A DNA stretch of 64,000 nucleotides from Anaerolineae bacterium (GCA_022822545.1 JAJEBE010000043.1:1-64000); one strand, 5' to 3'; positions 19,002-28,992 are shown, counted from the stretch's first letter. Notes: generated by a model from the sequence alone, not told the origin. Numbers and translations: made by a program.

Positions 19002-19838
19002 TCAAGGAAGCTGATAAAAGCTGACGGCGTTGCCGCCCATCACCGCCGCCTGCTCATCAGCGGAAAGCGCGGCGATATACGTTTCCACGATGCCGACTAC
19101 CTCGCTGTAATTGCCGGCAAGCGTGCAGACCGGCCAATCGCTGCCGAACATAATCCGCTCGGCGCCGAAGCAATCAAAGACCACATCAAGGTAAGGCCTG
19201 TAATCATCCTGACGCCAGGCCTTCCAGGCCGCTTCGGTCACCATACCGGAAACCTTGCACCAGACATTGTCAAAAGCCGCCAGCCGCCTGATCTCGCTCG
19301 CCCAGGGTTCCAGTATGCCATCTTTGATGAAAGGCTTGGCAATATGATCCAGGACAAAGCGCTGCCCCGGAAATCGCCTGACCACATCAATGGCGATAGG
19401 CAGATGCCGTGGAAAGAGCAGCAGATCATAACTGAGATCGAAAGCTTTAAGCTTCGTCAATCCACGCAAGAAATTACCGCCTAGCATGAAGCGATCATCG
19501 GCTTCGTCATGCACAATGTGGCGTATCCCCACCATGCGCGGCTGCGCGGCATATCGCTCCAGTTGCGCCTCTACATCGTCCGCGCGCATATCCACCCAGC
19601 CAACGACGCCGCGAATGAAATCAAACTGATCGGCAAGCTCAAGCAGGTAATCGGTCTCGATCTGAATTTGCCGCGCTTGCACCGCCACCGTGCCATCCAT
19701 GCCGGATGCCGTCATCAGCGGCTGCAAGTCAGGCGGTAGGTAATCGACCTTCAGCGCCCCGCGCGACTCATCCATCCAGGGATAGTCGTCGCGGTTGTAA
19801 TGCCAAAAGTGCTGATGTGAATCGATACGCGCGCTCAT
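19002..19838 (-). CDS. Amidohydrolase, L-fuconolactonase-like
   Basis: IDSHQHFWHY, VGIRHIVHDE, FVLDHIAKP, MFGSDWPVC motifs. Confidence 0.85.
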   Translation of the reverse strand: MSARIDSHQHFWHYNRDDYPWMDESRGALKVDYLPPDLQPLMTASGMDGTVAVQARQIQIETDYLLELADQFDFIRGVVGWVDMRADDVEAQLERYAAQPRMVGIRHIVHDEADDRFMLGGNFLRGLTKLKAFDLSYDLLLFPRHLPIAIDVVRRFPGQRFVLDHIAKPFIKDGILEPWASEIRRLAAFDNVWCKVSGMVTEAAWKAWRQDDYRPYLDVVFDCFGAERIMFGSDWPVCTLAGNYSEVVGIVETYIAALSADEQAAVMGGNAVSFYQLP

Positions 19839-19893
19839 ACGACTTTCCCCCTTGTTCTATTGGCGCGGCGACCTAATCCCGAACCGCCGCCGA

Positions 19894-21348
19894 TTACAGG
19901 CTGGTATTGCGTGTGATCTTGAAGACGCAGGCGTGTTCGCAGGGCTTGTGATCGGGGCGTTCGATTTTGATGCCGTCAGCCGTCATCTGCCAGGGCAGCT
20001 CGCCTTCGACACCCAGCATCTCCACCGAGCGCACTTCGCCGGGATAGAGGACATGCGTCGACTCGATCACGAATTCCTTTTGGGGCCAGCCGAGCGTGAT
20101 GGCGTAGAGCACATTCCCGCGCACGGTGAAGCGAATGTCGCGCGCGGTGAAATTCAGCTTCTCTTTGAGTTCGCTGAAACCGCCGACATGGGTCATTTGC
20201 GTCGGTCCCTCGCCGTAGGTATTCCAGGGCACGGTATCGTAGATCGCCTCGCCATTCAGCCGGAGCCACGCGCCCATGCCCTCGAGGGTCGCCTTTGCTT
20301 CGTCCGGAATCGTGCCATCCGGTTTCGGTCCTACATTGAGCAGCATGAAGCCGTTCTTGCTGACGTTATCCGCCAGGTAATGCACCATCTCGGTGACGGT
20401 CTTGTACTCCGCCTCCTTGACATAGCCCCAGCCTTTTCCATCATCGACGGTGGTATCAGTGATCCATTCATAATGCGTCAACTCCGCCGTCTTGCCCAAT
20501 TCAAAGTCGAGCAAGGCGGCGCCAGGCGGGATATCGTGCCACTTGTAAGTGGCGACAACTTCCCGTCCCCATTCGGCTTCTTTGTTGTAATAGTAAGCTA
20601 GGAAATCTTGCTTGTACTGATCGTGGATGAAGCGCAGGCCTAAATCGAACCAGATATAATCCGGCTGGTAGCGTTCGACGACTTCGATCAATCGATTCTT
20701 CCAGCGATCAAGAAAGGCGAGGCTGGGCTTGTCTTGAGCGCGCCATTCCGCGAAATCAAGCCCCGGCTCGTAGGCATCAAAATCAAAATCGAGATTGTGC
20801 GGCTCGCCATAAAGCCCGGCGTAACGCGGATCGGATGTGTCGTACTCCGGCTTCCAATGCGGGAAGAACCACCAATGCTCCGCGTGGTGCATGGCGACCA
20901 TGAAGCGCATGTCTTGGGCGCGGATCGCTTTCTCGAGCTCGCCAACGACATCGCGCTTCGGTCCCATCTTGCCAGCGCACCAATCAGTATCGCTCGCGTC
21001 CCACATCGGGAAGCCATCGTGATGCTCACCGACTGGACCGGCGAACTTGGCGCCCGCGCGCTTGAACAGCTCCGCCCATTCATCAGCGTCAAAACGCTCG
21101 GCGGTGAACATCGGGATGAAGTCCTTGTAACCGAAGACAGAGGGATGCCCGTAGGTCTTGCAGTGATATTCGTACTGCGGATTACCCTCGCGGTACATGT
21201 TGTAGGGATACCAAGTGGCATTCGGTCCCTTCGCCGGCACGCAATAGATGCCCCAATGCGTATAGATGCCGAACTTCGCCTTGCGCATCCATTCGGCGGT
21301 CGGATGCGTCTTCAGCGACGCCCAGGTCGCCTCGTAGCGCTTTGTCAT
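19894..21348 (-). CDS. Alpha-L-fucosidase (GH29), copy 1
   Basis: WMRKAKFGIYTHWGIYCVP, EHHDGFPMWDS-like, PDYIWFDLGLRF (nucleophile region), NVSKNGFMLLNVGPKPDGTIP. Confidence 0.92.
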   Translation of the reverse strand: MTKRYEATWASLKTHPTAEWMRKAKFGIYTHWGIYCVPAKGPNATWYPYNMYREGNPQYEYHCKTYGHPSVFGYKDFIPMFTAERFDADEWAELFKRAGAKFAGPVGEHHDGFPMWDASDTDWCAGKMGPKRDVVGELEKAIRAQDMRFMVAMHHAEHWWFFPHWKPEYDTSDPRYAGLYGEPHNLDFDFDAYEPGLDFAEWRAQDKPSLAFLDRWKNRLIEVVERYQPDYIWFDLGLRFIHDQYKQDFLAYYYNKEAEWGREVVATYKWHDIPPGAALLDFELGKTAELTHYEWITDTTVDDGKGWGYVKEAEYKTVTEMVHYLADNVSKNGFMLLNVGPKPDGTIPDEAKATLEGMGAWLRLNGEAIYDTVPWNTYGEGPTQMTHVGGFSELKEKLNFTARDIRFTVRGNVLYAITLGWPQKEFVIESTHVLYPGEVRSVEMLGVEGELPWQMTADGIKIERPDHKPCEHACVFKITRNTSL

Positions 21349-21422
21349 GTCGATTCGCCTCCAGAAGCTTGGTCAAAAGACATTGAAAACGATTCCGTTA
21401 AGGGCGAGGCAACAGGTCACTC

Positions 21423-22877
21423 CTACATGCTCGTATTCCGCGTGATCTTGAAGACACAGGCGTGTTCGCAGGGCTTGCGATCGGGGCGTTGGATTTTGAG
21501 GCCGTCAGCCGTCATCTGCCAGGGCAGCTCGCCATCGACGCCGAGCAACTCCACCGAGCGCACCTCGCCGGGATACAGCGCGTGCGTCGATTCGATGACG
21601 AATTCCTTCTCGGGCCATCCAAGCGTGATGGCATAAAGCACATTGCCACGGACAGTGAAGCGAATGTCTTTAGCCGTAAATTGCAGCTTCTCCTTTGTAT
21701 CGCTGAAGGCGCCGACATGGGTCATTTGCGTCGGACCCTCGCCGTAGGTATTCCAGGGCACGGTATCATAGATCGCCTCGCCGTTTAGACGCAGCCACTC
21801 GCCCATGCCCTCGAGGATGGCCTTCGACTCGTCCGGAATGGTCCCGTCCGGCTTGGGACCGACATTGAGCAGCATGAAGCCGTTCTTACTGACGTTATCG
21901 GCCAGGTAATGCACCATCTCCGTGACAGTCTTGTACTCCGTTTCCTTGATATAGCCCCAACCCTGACCGTCATCCACGGTCGTATCGGTGATCCACTCAT
22001 AGTGAGTAAGCTCGGCGGTCTTGCCCAACTCGAAATCGAGCAGGGCGGCGCCGGGCGGGATATCATGCCACTTGTAGGTGGCGACCACCTCGCGTCCCCA
22101 CTCGGCTTCCTTGTTGTAGTAATAGGCGAGGAAGTCTTGCTTGTACTGATCGTGCACGAATCGCAGGCCAAAATCGAACCAGATGTAGTCTGGTTCATAG
22201 CGCTCAACCACTTCCACCAACCGGTTCTTCCAGCGCTCAAGAAAGGCTTTGCTCGGTTTGTCTTGCGCCCGCCATTCGGCGTGATCGTGCCCGCGGCCGT
22301 AGCCATCAAATGCAAAATCGAGATTATGCGGCTCGCCATAAAGCCCGGCGTAGCGCGGATCGGAAGTGTCGTACTCCGACTTCCAATGCGGGAAGAACCA
22401 CCAATTCTCCGCGTGGTGCATCGCCACCATGAAGCGCATGTCCTGGGCGCGGATCGCTTTCTCCAATTCGCCGACGACATCGCGCTTCGGTCCCATCTTG
22501 CCGGCGCACCAATCGGTATCGCTGGCATCCCACATCGGGAAGCCATCGTGATGCTCGGCGACCGGACCGGCAAAGCGCGCGCCCGCTCGCTTGAAAAGCT
22601 CCGCCCATTCATCCGCGTCAAAATGCTCGGCGCTGAACATCGGGATGAAGTCCTTGTATCCAAACTTGGAAGGATGCCCATAGGTCCTGCAATGGTATTC
22701 ATATTGCGGTGTGCCTTCGCGATACATATTGTAGGGATACCAGGTGACGTTTGGTCCGGTAGCCGGCACACAGTAGATGCCCCAATGCGTGTAAATGCCG
22801 AACTTTGCCCGGCGCATCCATTCGGCGGTGGGGTGGGTCTTCAGCGAGGCCCAACTCGCTTCGTATGTTTTTGGCAT
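21423..22877 (-). CDS. Alpha-L-fucosidase (GH29), copy 2
   Basis: Colinear 484-aa paralog of the adjacent GH29; 53 of the first 60 residues identical by direct count. Confidence 0.92.
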   Translation of the reverse strand: MPKTYEASWASLKTHPTAEWMRRAKFGIYTHWGIYCVPATGPNVTWYPYNMYREGTPQYEYHCRTYGHPSKFGYKDFIPMFSAEHFDADEWAELFKRAGARFAGPVAEHHDGFPMWDASDTDWCAGKMGPKRDVVGELEKAIRAQDMRFMVAMHHAENWWFFPHWKSEYDTSDPRYAGLYGEPHNLDFAFDGYGRGHDHAEWRAQDKPSKAFLERWKNRLVEVVERYEPDYIWFDFGLRFVHDQYKQDFLAYYYNKEAEWGREVVATYKWHDIPPGAALLDFELGKTAELTHYEWITDTTVDDGQGWGYIKETEYKTVTEMVHYLADNVSKNGFMLLNVGPKPDGTIPDESKAILEGMGEWLRLNGEAIYDTVPWNTYGEGPTQMTHVGAFSDTKEKLQFTAKDIRFTVRGNVLYAITLGWPEKEFVIESTHALYPGEVRSVELLGVDGELPWQMTADGLKIQRPDRKPCEHACVFKITRNTSM

Positions 22878-22921
22878 GTTGTTCTCTCAAGTCTCGGTGA
22901 ATTCGATTTGGTCACATAATC

Positions 22922-22972
22922 GGGCGACTCACAGAAACATGTGGACACCCACTAGGCCGTCAGTCCCCCTAC
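22922..22972. repeat. Degenerate member of the GGGCGA...CCCCTAC palindromic family
   Basis: GGGCGACTCACAG is the exact reverse complement of CTGTGAGTCGCCC (7206-7218); right end CCCCCTACA. Confidence 0.5.
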
Positions 22973-23019
22973 AGATTCTCACAGTTGAGTCTGAGTTAGT
23001 CGCAAGCGGTCCCGCGCCT

Positions 23020-24015
23020 TCAGGTCGAATGCCGCGCGACAAGTTGGCAACTAAAGAGCGCCGACGGAATCTCGCTATCGCCGTCGTTGAGCGCCTTCAG
23101 CACTTTGTGGGCCGCCGTCTCCCCGATGGCGAAGGTCGGCTGCCGCAAAACTGTCAGCGGCGGATTCGAGACCTGCGCCCAGGGATGGTCGTCAAAGCCA
23201 ACAATGGCGACATCATCGGGGCAATTCAGGCCCATCTCCTGTAAACCCATCAGCGCGCCCAGGCTGAGCAGATTGTTGCAGATGAAGACCGCCCGCGGCC
23301 GCTCCGCCTGCCCCATCAACCGCTGCATGGCGTGTTTGCCATCTTCGATAGTCAAGGGGCTGCTGACGCTCCATTCAGGGCGTATCGGCAAGTTCGCCTC
23401 CCGCAACACCTCTTCATAACCCGCCAGACGCTCGCGCATGGTCGAAAGGCGCTGAAAGCCCGACAGTATGCCGATCTCAAGATAGCCGCGCTCCACCAGG
23501 TGCCGCGTCCCGAGCGCGGCGCTGTCGTGATTATTGACGCCGACGTAAGGCGACTTGGCATCGTCGAAGGTGCGGTCAAGCATGACGATGGGGATATTGA
23601 GTTTCGCCGCTTCGTTGAGAACATCCCAATTCTGGCTGGTGGCGGCGGCGATGATCCCGTCCACCCCCTGGCGCAATAGGATATCTATATAATACTCTTC
23701 GCGCTCCAGCACCTCATTGGTATTGCAAAGCATCAAGCTGTAGTTGTTGGCGATCAAGACATCTTCAATCCCGCGCATGATCTCGCCGAAGAAGGTGTTG
23801 GTAACATCGGAAACGATCAGCCCGATAATGCGCGTGCGCTGAGTCGTGAGGCTGCGCGCCGCCACATTGGGGCGGTAGCCGAGGGCGCGGATGGCATCGC
23901 GGACACGCGCCTTGGTGGCCTCCTCAACGAAGCGCGTCTCATTGATGACATGCGAGACCGTGGCTTTGGAGACGCCCGCTTGCTCTGCGACATCGCGCAT
24001 GGTGATTCGTTTCAT
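23020..24015 (-). CDS. LacI-family transcriptional regulator
   Basis: MKRITMRDVAEQAGVSKATVSHVINETRFV HTH; LacI/PBP-like core. Confidence 0.94.
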   Translation of the reverse strand: MKRITMRDVAEQAGVSKATVSHVINETRFVEEATKARVRDAIRALGYRPNVAARSLTTQRTRIIGLIVSDVTNTFFGEIMRGIEDVLIANNYSLMLCNTNEVLEREEYYIDILLRQGVDGIIAAATSQNWDVLNEAAKLNIPIVMLDRTFDDAKSPYVGVNNHDSAALGTRHLVERGYLEIGILSGFQRLSTMRERLAGYEEVLREANLPIRPEWSVSSPLTIEDGKHAMQRLMGQAERPRAVFICNNLLSLGALMGLQEMGLNCPDDVAIVGFDDHPWAQVSNPPLTVLRQPTFAIGETAAHKVLKALNDGDSEIPSALFSCQLVARHST

Positions 24016-24032
24016 TGATGCCTGTCTCCGAT

Positions 24033-24054
24033 CATGTAACCTGTTACGCAACCG
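24033..24054 (-). promoter_or_regulatory. Putative LacI-family operator (autoregulatory)
   Basis: Minus-strand CGGTTGCGTAACAGGTTACATG; 18/22 identical to the element at 32471-32492; 9 nt after the -10. Confidence 0.65.
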
Positions 24055-24063
24055 ATTCATCAA

Positions 24064-24092
24064 AGTGTAGTCCATCGGCCGACATTCGTCAA
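24064..24092 (-). promoter_or_regulatory. Sigma70-like promoter of the LacI gene
   Basis: Minus strand TTGACG, 17-nt spacer, TACACT. Confidence 0.65.
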
Positions 24093-24202
24093 ATCAAGGC
24101 GGCTCAGCCTCCTTTTTCAAGCCGCCGATTGGGTAGCCGAACTGCTTCAATATTTTGCCCGAGCGCGGCAGCTATTATCGCCGGTTACGCGCCCTACGGC
24201 TG

Positions 24203-24231
24203 TTGCGGCGTATTTTAGGCTGTGTTATAGT
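24203..24231 (+). promoter_or_regulatory. Sigma70-like promoter of the catabolic operon
   Basis: TTGCGG (24203-24208), 17-nt spacer, TATAGT (24226-24231). Confidence 0.55.
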
Positions 24232-24246
24232 CCCTCGTCATGTCAG

Positions 24247-24266
24247 AAAACCGATTGCTTGACCGG
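24247..24266 (+). promoter_or_regulatory. Putative third copy of the operator
   Basis: AAAACCGATTGCTTGACCGG; 15/20 identical to ATAACCGATTGCGCAACCGA at 32471-32490, sharing ACCGATTGC. Confidence 0.45.
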
Positions 24267-24289
24267 GGCATTTGTCCGCTGGAGCGTCC

Positions 24290-25324
24290 ATGAAACAAGT
24301 TTCAGTCACTGGCAAAAGGCGGGCGGGCATTGAAACTACCCCACGGCCGAGCGCTCGCGACAACTGGGTTGTCGTCAAGGTGCAAGTCGCGCCGATGTGC
24401 ACCGAATATAAAGCCTTCGCCGAAGGTGTTAACCACCCCGTTTTCGGGCATGAAGCGGCCGGCGAAGTCGTCGAAGTCGCCCAGCCCGGCCGTGTGAAAG
24501 CCGGCGACCGCGTGGTGGTGATGCCCTTGAACACCTGCGGGAAATGCGCCCTCTGCCTCCGAGGCGACTATATTCATTGCCAAGACGGCCTCGATTACAT
24601 CGCTTTGCACGGCAGCCAGACGGGGCGCGGCACGATGGCCCAATACCTGCTCAAGCAAGACTGGATGCTGCTGCCCATTCCGGCGGGCATGAGTTACGAA
24701 CATGCCTCAATGGCTTGCTGCGGCTTGGGGCCCGCCTTCGGCGCCTTTCAGACGCTGGGCGTCGATGCACACGATACCGTGCTCATCACCGGCTTGGGAC
24801 CGGTCGGCTTGGGCGGTGTCATCAACGCGCGCTATCGGGGGGCGCGCGTGATCGGCGTCGATTCCAATGCCTACCGGGCTAACTTGGCGCGTGAGTTGGG
24901 GGCGGAAGCGGTGATCGATCCTTCCTCCGATGACGCCTTGGGCCGGATTATCCGGCTGACAGCCGGCGAACGCGGCGTCGACAAGGCGGTCGATTGCTCG
25001 GGCGTGGTCGCGGCGCATCGCCTCTGCATTGACGCGACGCGGCGTAAAGGGCAAATCGCCTTCGTCGGCGAATGCAACGATGATACCCCGCTGCGCATCA
25101 GTCCGGATATGATCCGCAAAGGGCTGACCCTGACGGGCAGTTGGCATTACAATCTGGCGGATTCACCGCGCATGCTGAAAATGATCGCCGACACCGGCGG
25201 GCAATTGGACAAGCTAATCACGCACCGATTTTCGATTGCTGATATTCAGAGCGCCTGGGAGACTCAGCTATCCGGGCAATGTGGCAAAGTGATTTTACAG
25301 CCTTGGGAGGGAAGCGATGTATAA
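24290..25324 (+). CDS. Zinc-binding dehydrogenase (MDR superfamily)
   Basis: GHEAAGEVVEVAQPG, CGKCALCLRGDYIHC, GLGPVGLGGV; start MKQVSVTGKRR. Confidence 0.9.
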   Translation: MKQVSVTGKRRAGIETTPRPSARDNWVVVKVQVAPMCTEYKAFAEGVNHPVFGHEAAGEVVEVAQPGRVKAGDRVVVMPLNTCGKCALCLRGDYIHCQDGLDYIALHGSQTGRGTMAQYLLKQDWMLLPIPAGMSYEHASMACCGLGPAFGAFQTLGVDAHDTVLITGLGPVGLGGVINARYRGARVIGVDSNAYRANLARELGAEAVIDPSSDDALGRIIRLTAGERGVDKAVDCSGVVAAHRLCIDATRRKGQIAFVGECNDDTPLRISPDMIRKGLTLTGSWHYNLADSPRMLKMIADTGGQLDKLITHRFSIADIQSAWETQLSGQCGKVILQPWEGSDV

Positions 25325-26339
25325 ATCGGTCATCATCGGCGTCGGCGGCGGGCGGGCGCATGGGCACGCGGATGCCTACCAGCATGTCAAACGCGGCCGC
25401 GTGGTGGCGGTCTGCGATATACGGCAAGAACCGCTGGACGAGTTCGGCGACAAGTTTGATGTGAGCGCGCGCTATACCGATTACCGCGAGATGTTCGAGA
25501 AAGAAAAGCCCGATCTGGTTCAAGTGAGCACACCGCCGGATACCCGCCTCGAAATCATTCTGGCGGCGGAAGAAGCCGGCGTGCCCGCTATCATCGTCGA
25601 GAAACCGCTAGCGATTCAAGGCGAGGATTATCAAGCGATCCGTGACTTCGCCGCGGGGAAGCCTCGCATCAAAGTCGCTATCAATCATCAACTGCAATTT
25701 CATCCGCGGCGACGGCAGTTGCAACAATTGGCGCTGGATGGCGCTATCGGAGATATCCGCTTCATTGAGGCAAGTTCCGGCATGAATTTGGCCTACCAAG
25801 GCACCCATTCGCTGCAAGCCATCGGCGCATTTAACCCAGCGAGACCGACGACCGTCTTCGGGCAAGTCGCCGGCGCGGACGGATTGCAGCCCAATATACG
25901 CGAGCATTACGCGCCCGACCAAAGCCTGGCGGCGGTTGAATACGAAAATGGCGTGCAAGCGACCTTGCGCTGCGGCGAAAACGCGCCACGCGTGCCACGC
26001 GGCGACGCCATCTATCAACACAAACGCATCGCCGTTTATGGCATGAGCGGATACCTGCACTGGACCATGTGGGGCTGGGAGACATTCATCAAAGGCGTGT
26101 ACGAGAGCGGCGAGCATGAGTATCCCGCGGAGGATGTCCTGGGGCAGGCCGCGATGTGCGAGGCGATGTTCGACTGGCTGGAAGATGACAGCGCTGTGCA
26201 TCCGCTGAATCTGGATCGCGCCCTGGTCGACTTCAATGTGATACTGGCGCTTTACGCCAGCGCACTGAACCATCAGGTCATTGAGCTGCCCTACGAGCCA
26301 GAAGCGAAATTGGTGAAGAAATTGCGGGACGCTCTCTAA
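25317..26339 (+). CDS. Gfo/Idh/MocA-family oxidoreductase
   Basis: N-terminal Rossmann (IIGVGGGRAHGHADA), VEKPLAI motif typical of the family. Confidence 0.9.
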   Translation: MYKSVIIGVGGGRAHGHADAYQHVKRGRVVAVCDIRQEPLDEFGDKFDVSARYTDYREMFEKEKPDLVQVSTPPDTRLEIILAAEEAGVPAIIVEKPLAIQGEDYQAIRDFAAGKPRIKVAINHQLQFHPRRRQLQQLALDGAIGDIRFIEASSGMNLAYQGTHSLQAIGAFNPARPTTVFGQVAGADGLQPNIREHYAPDQSLAAVEYENGVQATLRCGENAPRVPRGDAIYQHKRIAVYGMSGYLHWTMWGWETFIKGVYESGEHEYPAEDVLGQAAMCEAMFDWLEDDSAVHPLNLDRALVDFNVILALYASALNHQVIELPYEPEAKLVKKLRDAL

Positions 26340-26342
26340 ACC

Positions 26343-27359
26343 ATGGAAACAGAGAGTCGAACGACACGCATTCTGGTCGCGATTCGTCCGAGCTTGTACA
26401 GAGTCCTTTTCAACGCTGAAGCGGAAAATCAACTGGCATCGCTGGGCAAAATAACCTGCCAAAGCAGTGACGACATTCTCACATCAAGCGATCTGGCGAA
26501 CCTGGTCCCCGGGCAGGACATCGTCATCACCGGCTGGGGCACACCCGTCTTCAACGCGGAGGTGCTGGCAGCCGCCGATCGCCTCCGGCTAATCGCCCAT
26601 ACGGCCGGCACGATAAAGCGAATGCTGCCGCCTCCTGTCTTCACCGACAGCCGACGCGTCACACATGCCGCCGCCGCTATGGCTACGACCGTCGCCGAGA
26701 CAACCCTGCTCCTCATCATGCTCGTTCTGCGGCAATTTCACAAGATCGACCGTGTTTTCCATGAACATGGCTGGGCAGCAGCCAAGTCGATAGCCATCGG
26801 CAATGAAATAGCGGCAAAACGCATCGGGGTCATCGGCGCCGGTCATACCGGGCGGGCAGTCATAAAGCGACTGAAGGCCGTGGAAGCCGAGATCTGGCTG
26901 TACGATCCATATATGAGCGAGGCGGCCGCGACCCAACTCGGCACGCGAAAAGTGGCGCTAGAGCCATTAATGCGGGGCTGCTCAATCATTACATTGCAAG
27001 CGCCATCGACGGCTGAAACCTACCGCATGATCGGCGCTGAGCAACTGCGTTGGCTGCAAGACGGCGCGGTTTTCATCAACACGGCGCGGACACATCTCGT
27101 CGATGAGGCAGCGTTGCTGGCGGAATTGCAGTCGGGGCGGATTCAAGCGGCATTGGATGTTTTTGAGCATGAGCCACTGCCGGATGACAGCCTCTTTCGC
27201 GGGTTGGGCAACGTCATCCTCACGCCACATGTCGCCTCACATACGCTGGAGACGCGCCTGCGCCAAGGGCAAATCGTGACCGATGAAGTGGCGGACTTCC
27301 TGCGCGCGGGCAGACTGCGCTACGAAGTCACGCATGATATGCTCGACATGATGGCATGA
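26343..27359 (+). CDS. D-isomer-specific 2-hydroxyacid dehydrogenase
   Basis: IGVIGAGHTGRAVIKRL NAD motif; FINTARTHLVDEAALLAEL; DVFEHEPLPDDS. Confidence 0.88.
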   Translation: METESRTTRILVAIRPSLYRVLFNAEAENQLASLGKITCQSSDDILTSSDLANLVPGQDIVITGWGTPVFNAEVLAAADRLRLIAHTAGTIKRMLPPPVFTDSRRVTHAAAAMATTVAETTLLLIMLVLRQFHKIDRVFHEHGWAAAKSIAIGNEIAAKRIGVIGAGHTGRAVIKRLKAVEAEIWLYDPYMSEAAATQLGTRKVALEPLMRGCSIITLQAPSTAETYRMIGAEQLRWLQDGAVFINTARTHLVDEAALLAELQSGRIQAALDVFEHEPLPDDSLFRGLGNVILTPHVASHTLETRLRQGQIVTDEVADFLRAGRLRYEVTHDMLDMMA

Positions 27360-27377
27360 TAAATTGAGGAGCTAAAA

Positions 27378-28106
27378 ATGGGAGACCTCTCCGGCAAAAC
27401 AATCATCGTGACCGGCGCGAGCAGCGGCTTCGGCGAGGCGATCGCCATTGCCAGCGCTGAAGCAGGCGCGAATGTCAGCCTGGTCGCGCGGCGCAAGGAC
27501 GCGCTGGAGGCAGTGGCGCGAGCGGCGGAAGCGCGGGGCGGCAAGACGCTGGTCTGCCCGGCCGATGTCAGTGATGACGCGCAGATTTACGCCGCCCTGG
27601 AAAAGACGCGCGCGGGCTTCGGTCCTATTGATGTCTTGGTGAACAACGCCGGCACAAATATTACCCAGCGCTCGATAATCGATACCACCGCCGAGCAATG
27701 GCGCGAGCTACTGGAAATCAACTTGTCGAGCGCCTTTGTCTTCACCAAAGCGGTATTGCCGGAGATGAAAGCGCGCGGCGATGGCTTGATCGTCAATATC
27801 GCATCGCGCGCCGGCATGTTCCCGAGCTTGTTGGCCGGCGTCGGTTACAGCACATCGAAGATCGGCATGGAAGCACTCAACACCGTCACCAATGAAGAAG
27901 GCAATCCCTTCGGCGTCCGTGCCTGTCTCTTTAATCCGGGTGCGGGCAACACGCCGATAATAGACCGTCGGCCGGTTAAGTTCAGCCAGGAAGCGAAAAT
28001 GAAAATGATTCAACCTGAGGACATCGCCGCGACTGTCGTCTTCCTCGCCTGCTTGCCGCCGCGCGTCAACATTGATCTCATCTCCATGATGCCCACCAAG
28101 AGCTAA
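27378..28106 (+). CDS. Short-chain dehydrogenase/reductase (SDR)
   Basis: TGASSGFGEAIA; NNAGTN; active site S...YSTSK (GVGYSTSKIGME). Confidence 0.92.
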   Translation: MGDLSGKTIIVTGASSGFGEAIAIASAEAGANVSLVARRKDALEAVARAAEARGGKTLVCPADVSDDAQIYAALEKTRAGFGPIDVLVNNAGTNITQRSIIDTTAEQWRELLEINLSSAFVFTKAVLPEMKARGDGLIVNIASRAGMFPSLLAGVGYSTSKIGMEALNTVTNEEGNPFGVRACLFNPGAGNTPIIDRRPVKFSQEAKMKMIQPEDIAATVVFLACLPPRVNIDLISMMPTKS

Positions 28107-28122
28107 AGAAGTGGAGCCAGCC

Positions 28123-28917
28123 ATGAATAAATTGGCGCTATTCGTCAAACCCTGGAAGACGCTGAGCCTGCCGCAACTGGCGCGGCATGTCAGGTCCCTG
28201 GGCTTTGATCTGATCGAATTGCCCATCCGCCCCGGCTTTCAAGTTGAGCCGGCTGAAATCGAAAGAGCTTTGCCCGCCGCCGTCAAGCTTCTGGCGGACG
28301 AAGGTATCCGCGTCCTCAATGTGACGGCGGATATCGCGCTCGACGATGAACGCTTGTACAGCGCTTGCGCCTCCGCCGGCACGAAAATGAATCGCGTCAT
28401 GTTCTGGCAAGGCCAGGACGACTACTGGACCGCCGAAGCCACTGCCCGTCGCCAATTGGATGCTGCCCTGCCCTTCTGCGAGCGATACGGCATTCAGATC
28501 GGCATACAGAATCACTCGCGCCGCTTCGTGCCCGTGAATGAAATGGGCGCCCATAATCTGCTCAAAGATTATGATCCGCGCCATATCGCCTTGGTCTGGG
28601 ATCCGGCGCATAATTCGCTTGAAGGTATGGATAGCGACGCCGCGCTCGATATCGTAGCGCCTTATCTTTGTGTGGTGAACTTAAAGAATGCCTACTGGCG
28701 GCGGATCAGCGGGCCGGAAGCGAACATCGCCGAGTGGAGCATCTACTGGACATCCGGCGCGCAGGGACGGGCCTCCTGGGCCCGCGTCATCGCCAAACTG
28801 AAAGCGATCAACTACAGCGGTCCGATCTGCTTCTCGGCCGAATATACGGATGAGGAGCGGGTGGATGAGTTGATCGTGAGAGACTTGGCTTTTGCGCGAA
28901 ACTTGTTGGAAGCATGA
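28123..28917 (+). CDS. Sugar phosphate isomerase/epimerase (xylose isomerase-like TIM barrel)
   Basis: GIQIGIQNHSRRFV, HIALVWDPAHNSLEG; ends the + strand operon. Confidence 0.8.
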   Translation: MNKLALFVKPWKTLSLPQLARHVRSLGFDLIELPIRPGFQVEPAEIERALPAAVKLLADEGIRVLNVTADIALDDERLYSACASAGTKMNRVMFWQGQDDYWTAEATARRQLDAALPFCERYGIQIGIQNHSRRFVPVNEMGAHNLLKDYDPRHIALVWDPAHNSLEGMDSDAALDIVAPYLCVVNLKNAYWRRISGPEANIAEWSIYWTSGAQGRASWARVIAKLKAINYSGPICFSAEYTDEERVDELIVRDLAFARNLLEA

Positions 28918-28965
28918 ATCTGCCCAGCGAGACATCGTAGCCCGCAAACTCATTAAATGCGAGAA

Positions 28966-28992
28966 ACGGGCAACCCAAGAGTCCTCCCCTAC
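28966..28992. repeat. Degenerate copy of the palindrome at 7244-7269
   Basis: ACGGGCAACCCAAGAGTCCTCCCCTAC aligns to ACGGGCGAGACAAGTCTCGCCCCTAC with one indel and a few mismatches. Confidence 0.45.

Noticed and set aside
22885-22915. Possible fourth operator upstream of the GH29 genes (CTCGGTGAATTCGATTTGGTCACATAATCG)
   Set aside because: Only aligns to the operator after a 2-nt gap and several mismatches; not distinguishable from chance.
21909-22919. 336-aa + strand ORF opposite GH29 copy 2 (similar one at 20734-21636)
   Set aside because: Both are antisense images of the duplicated fucosidase genes, so their mutual similarity is explained by the duplication.
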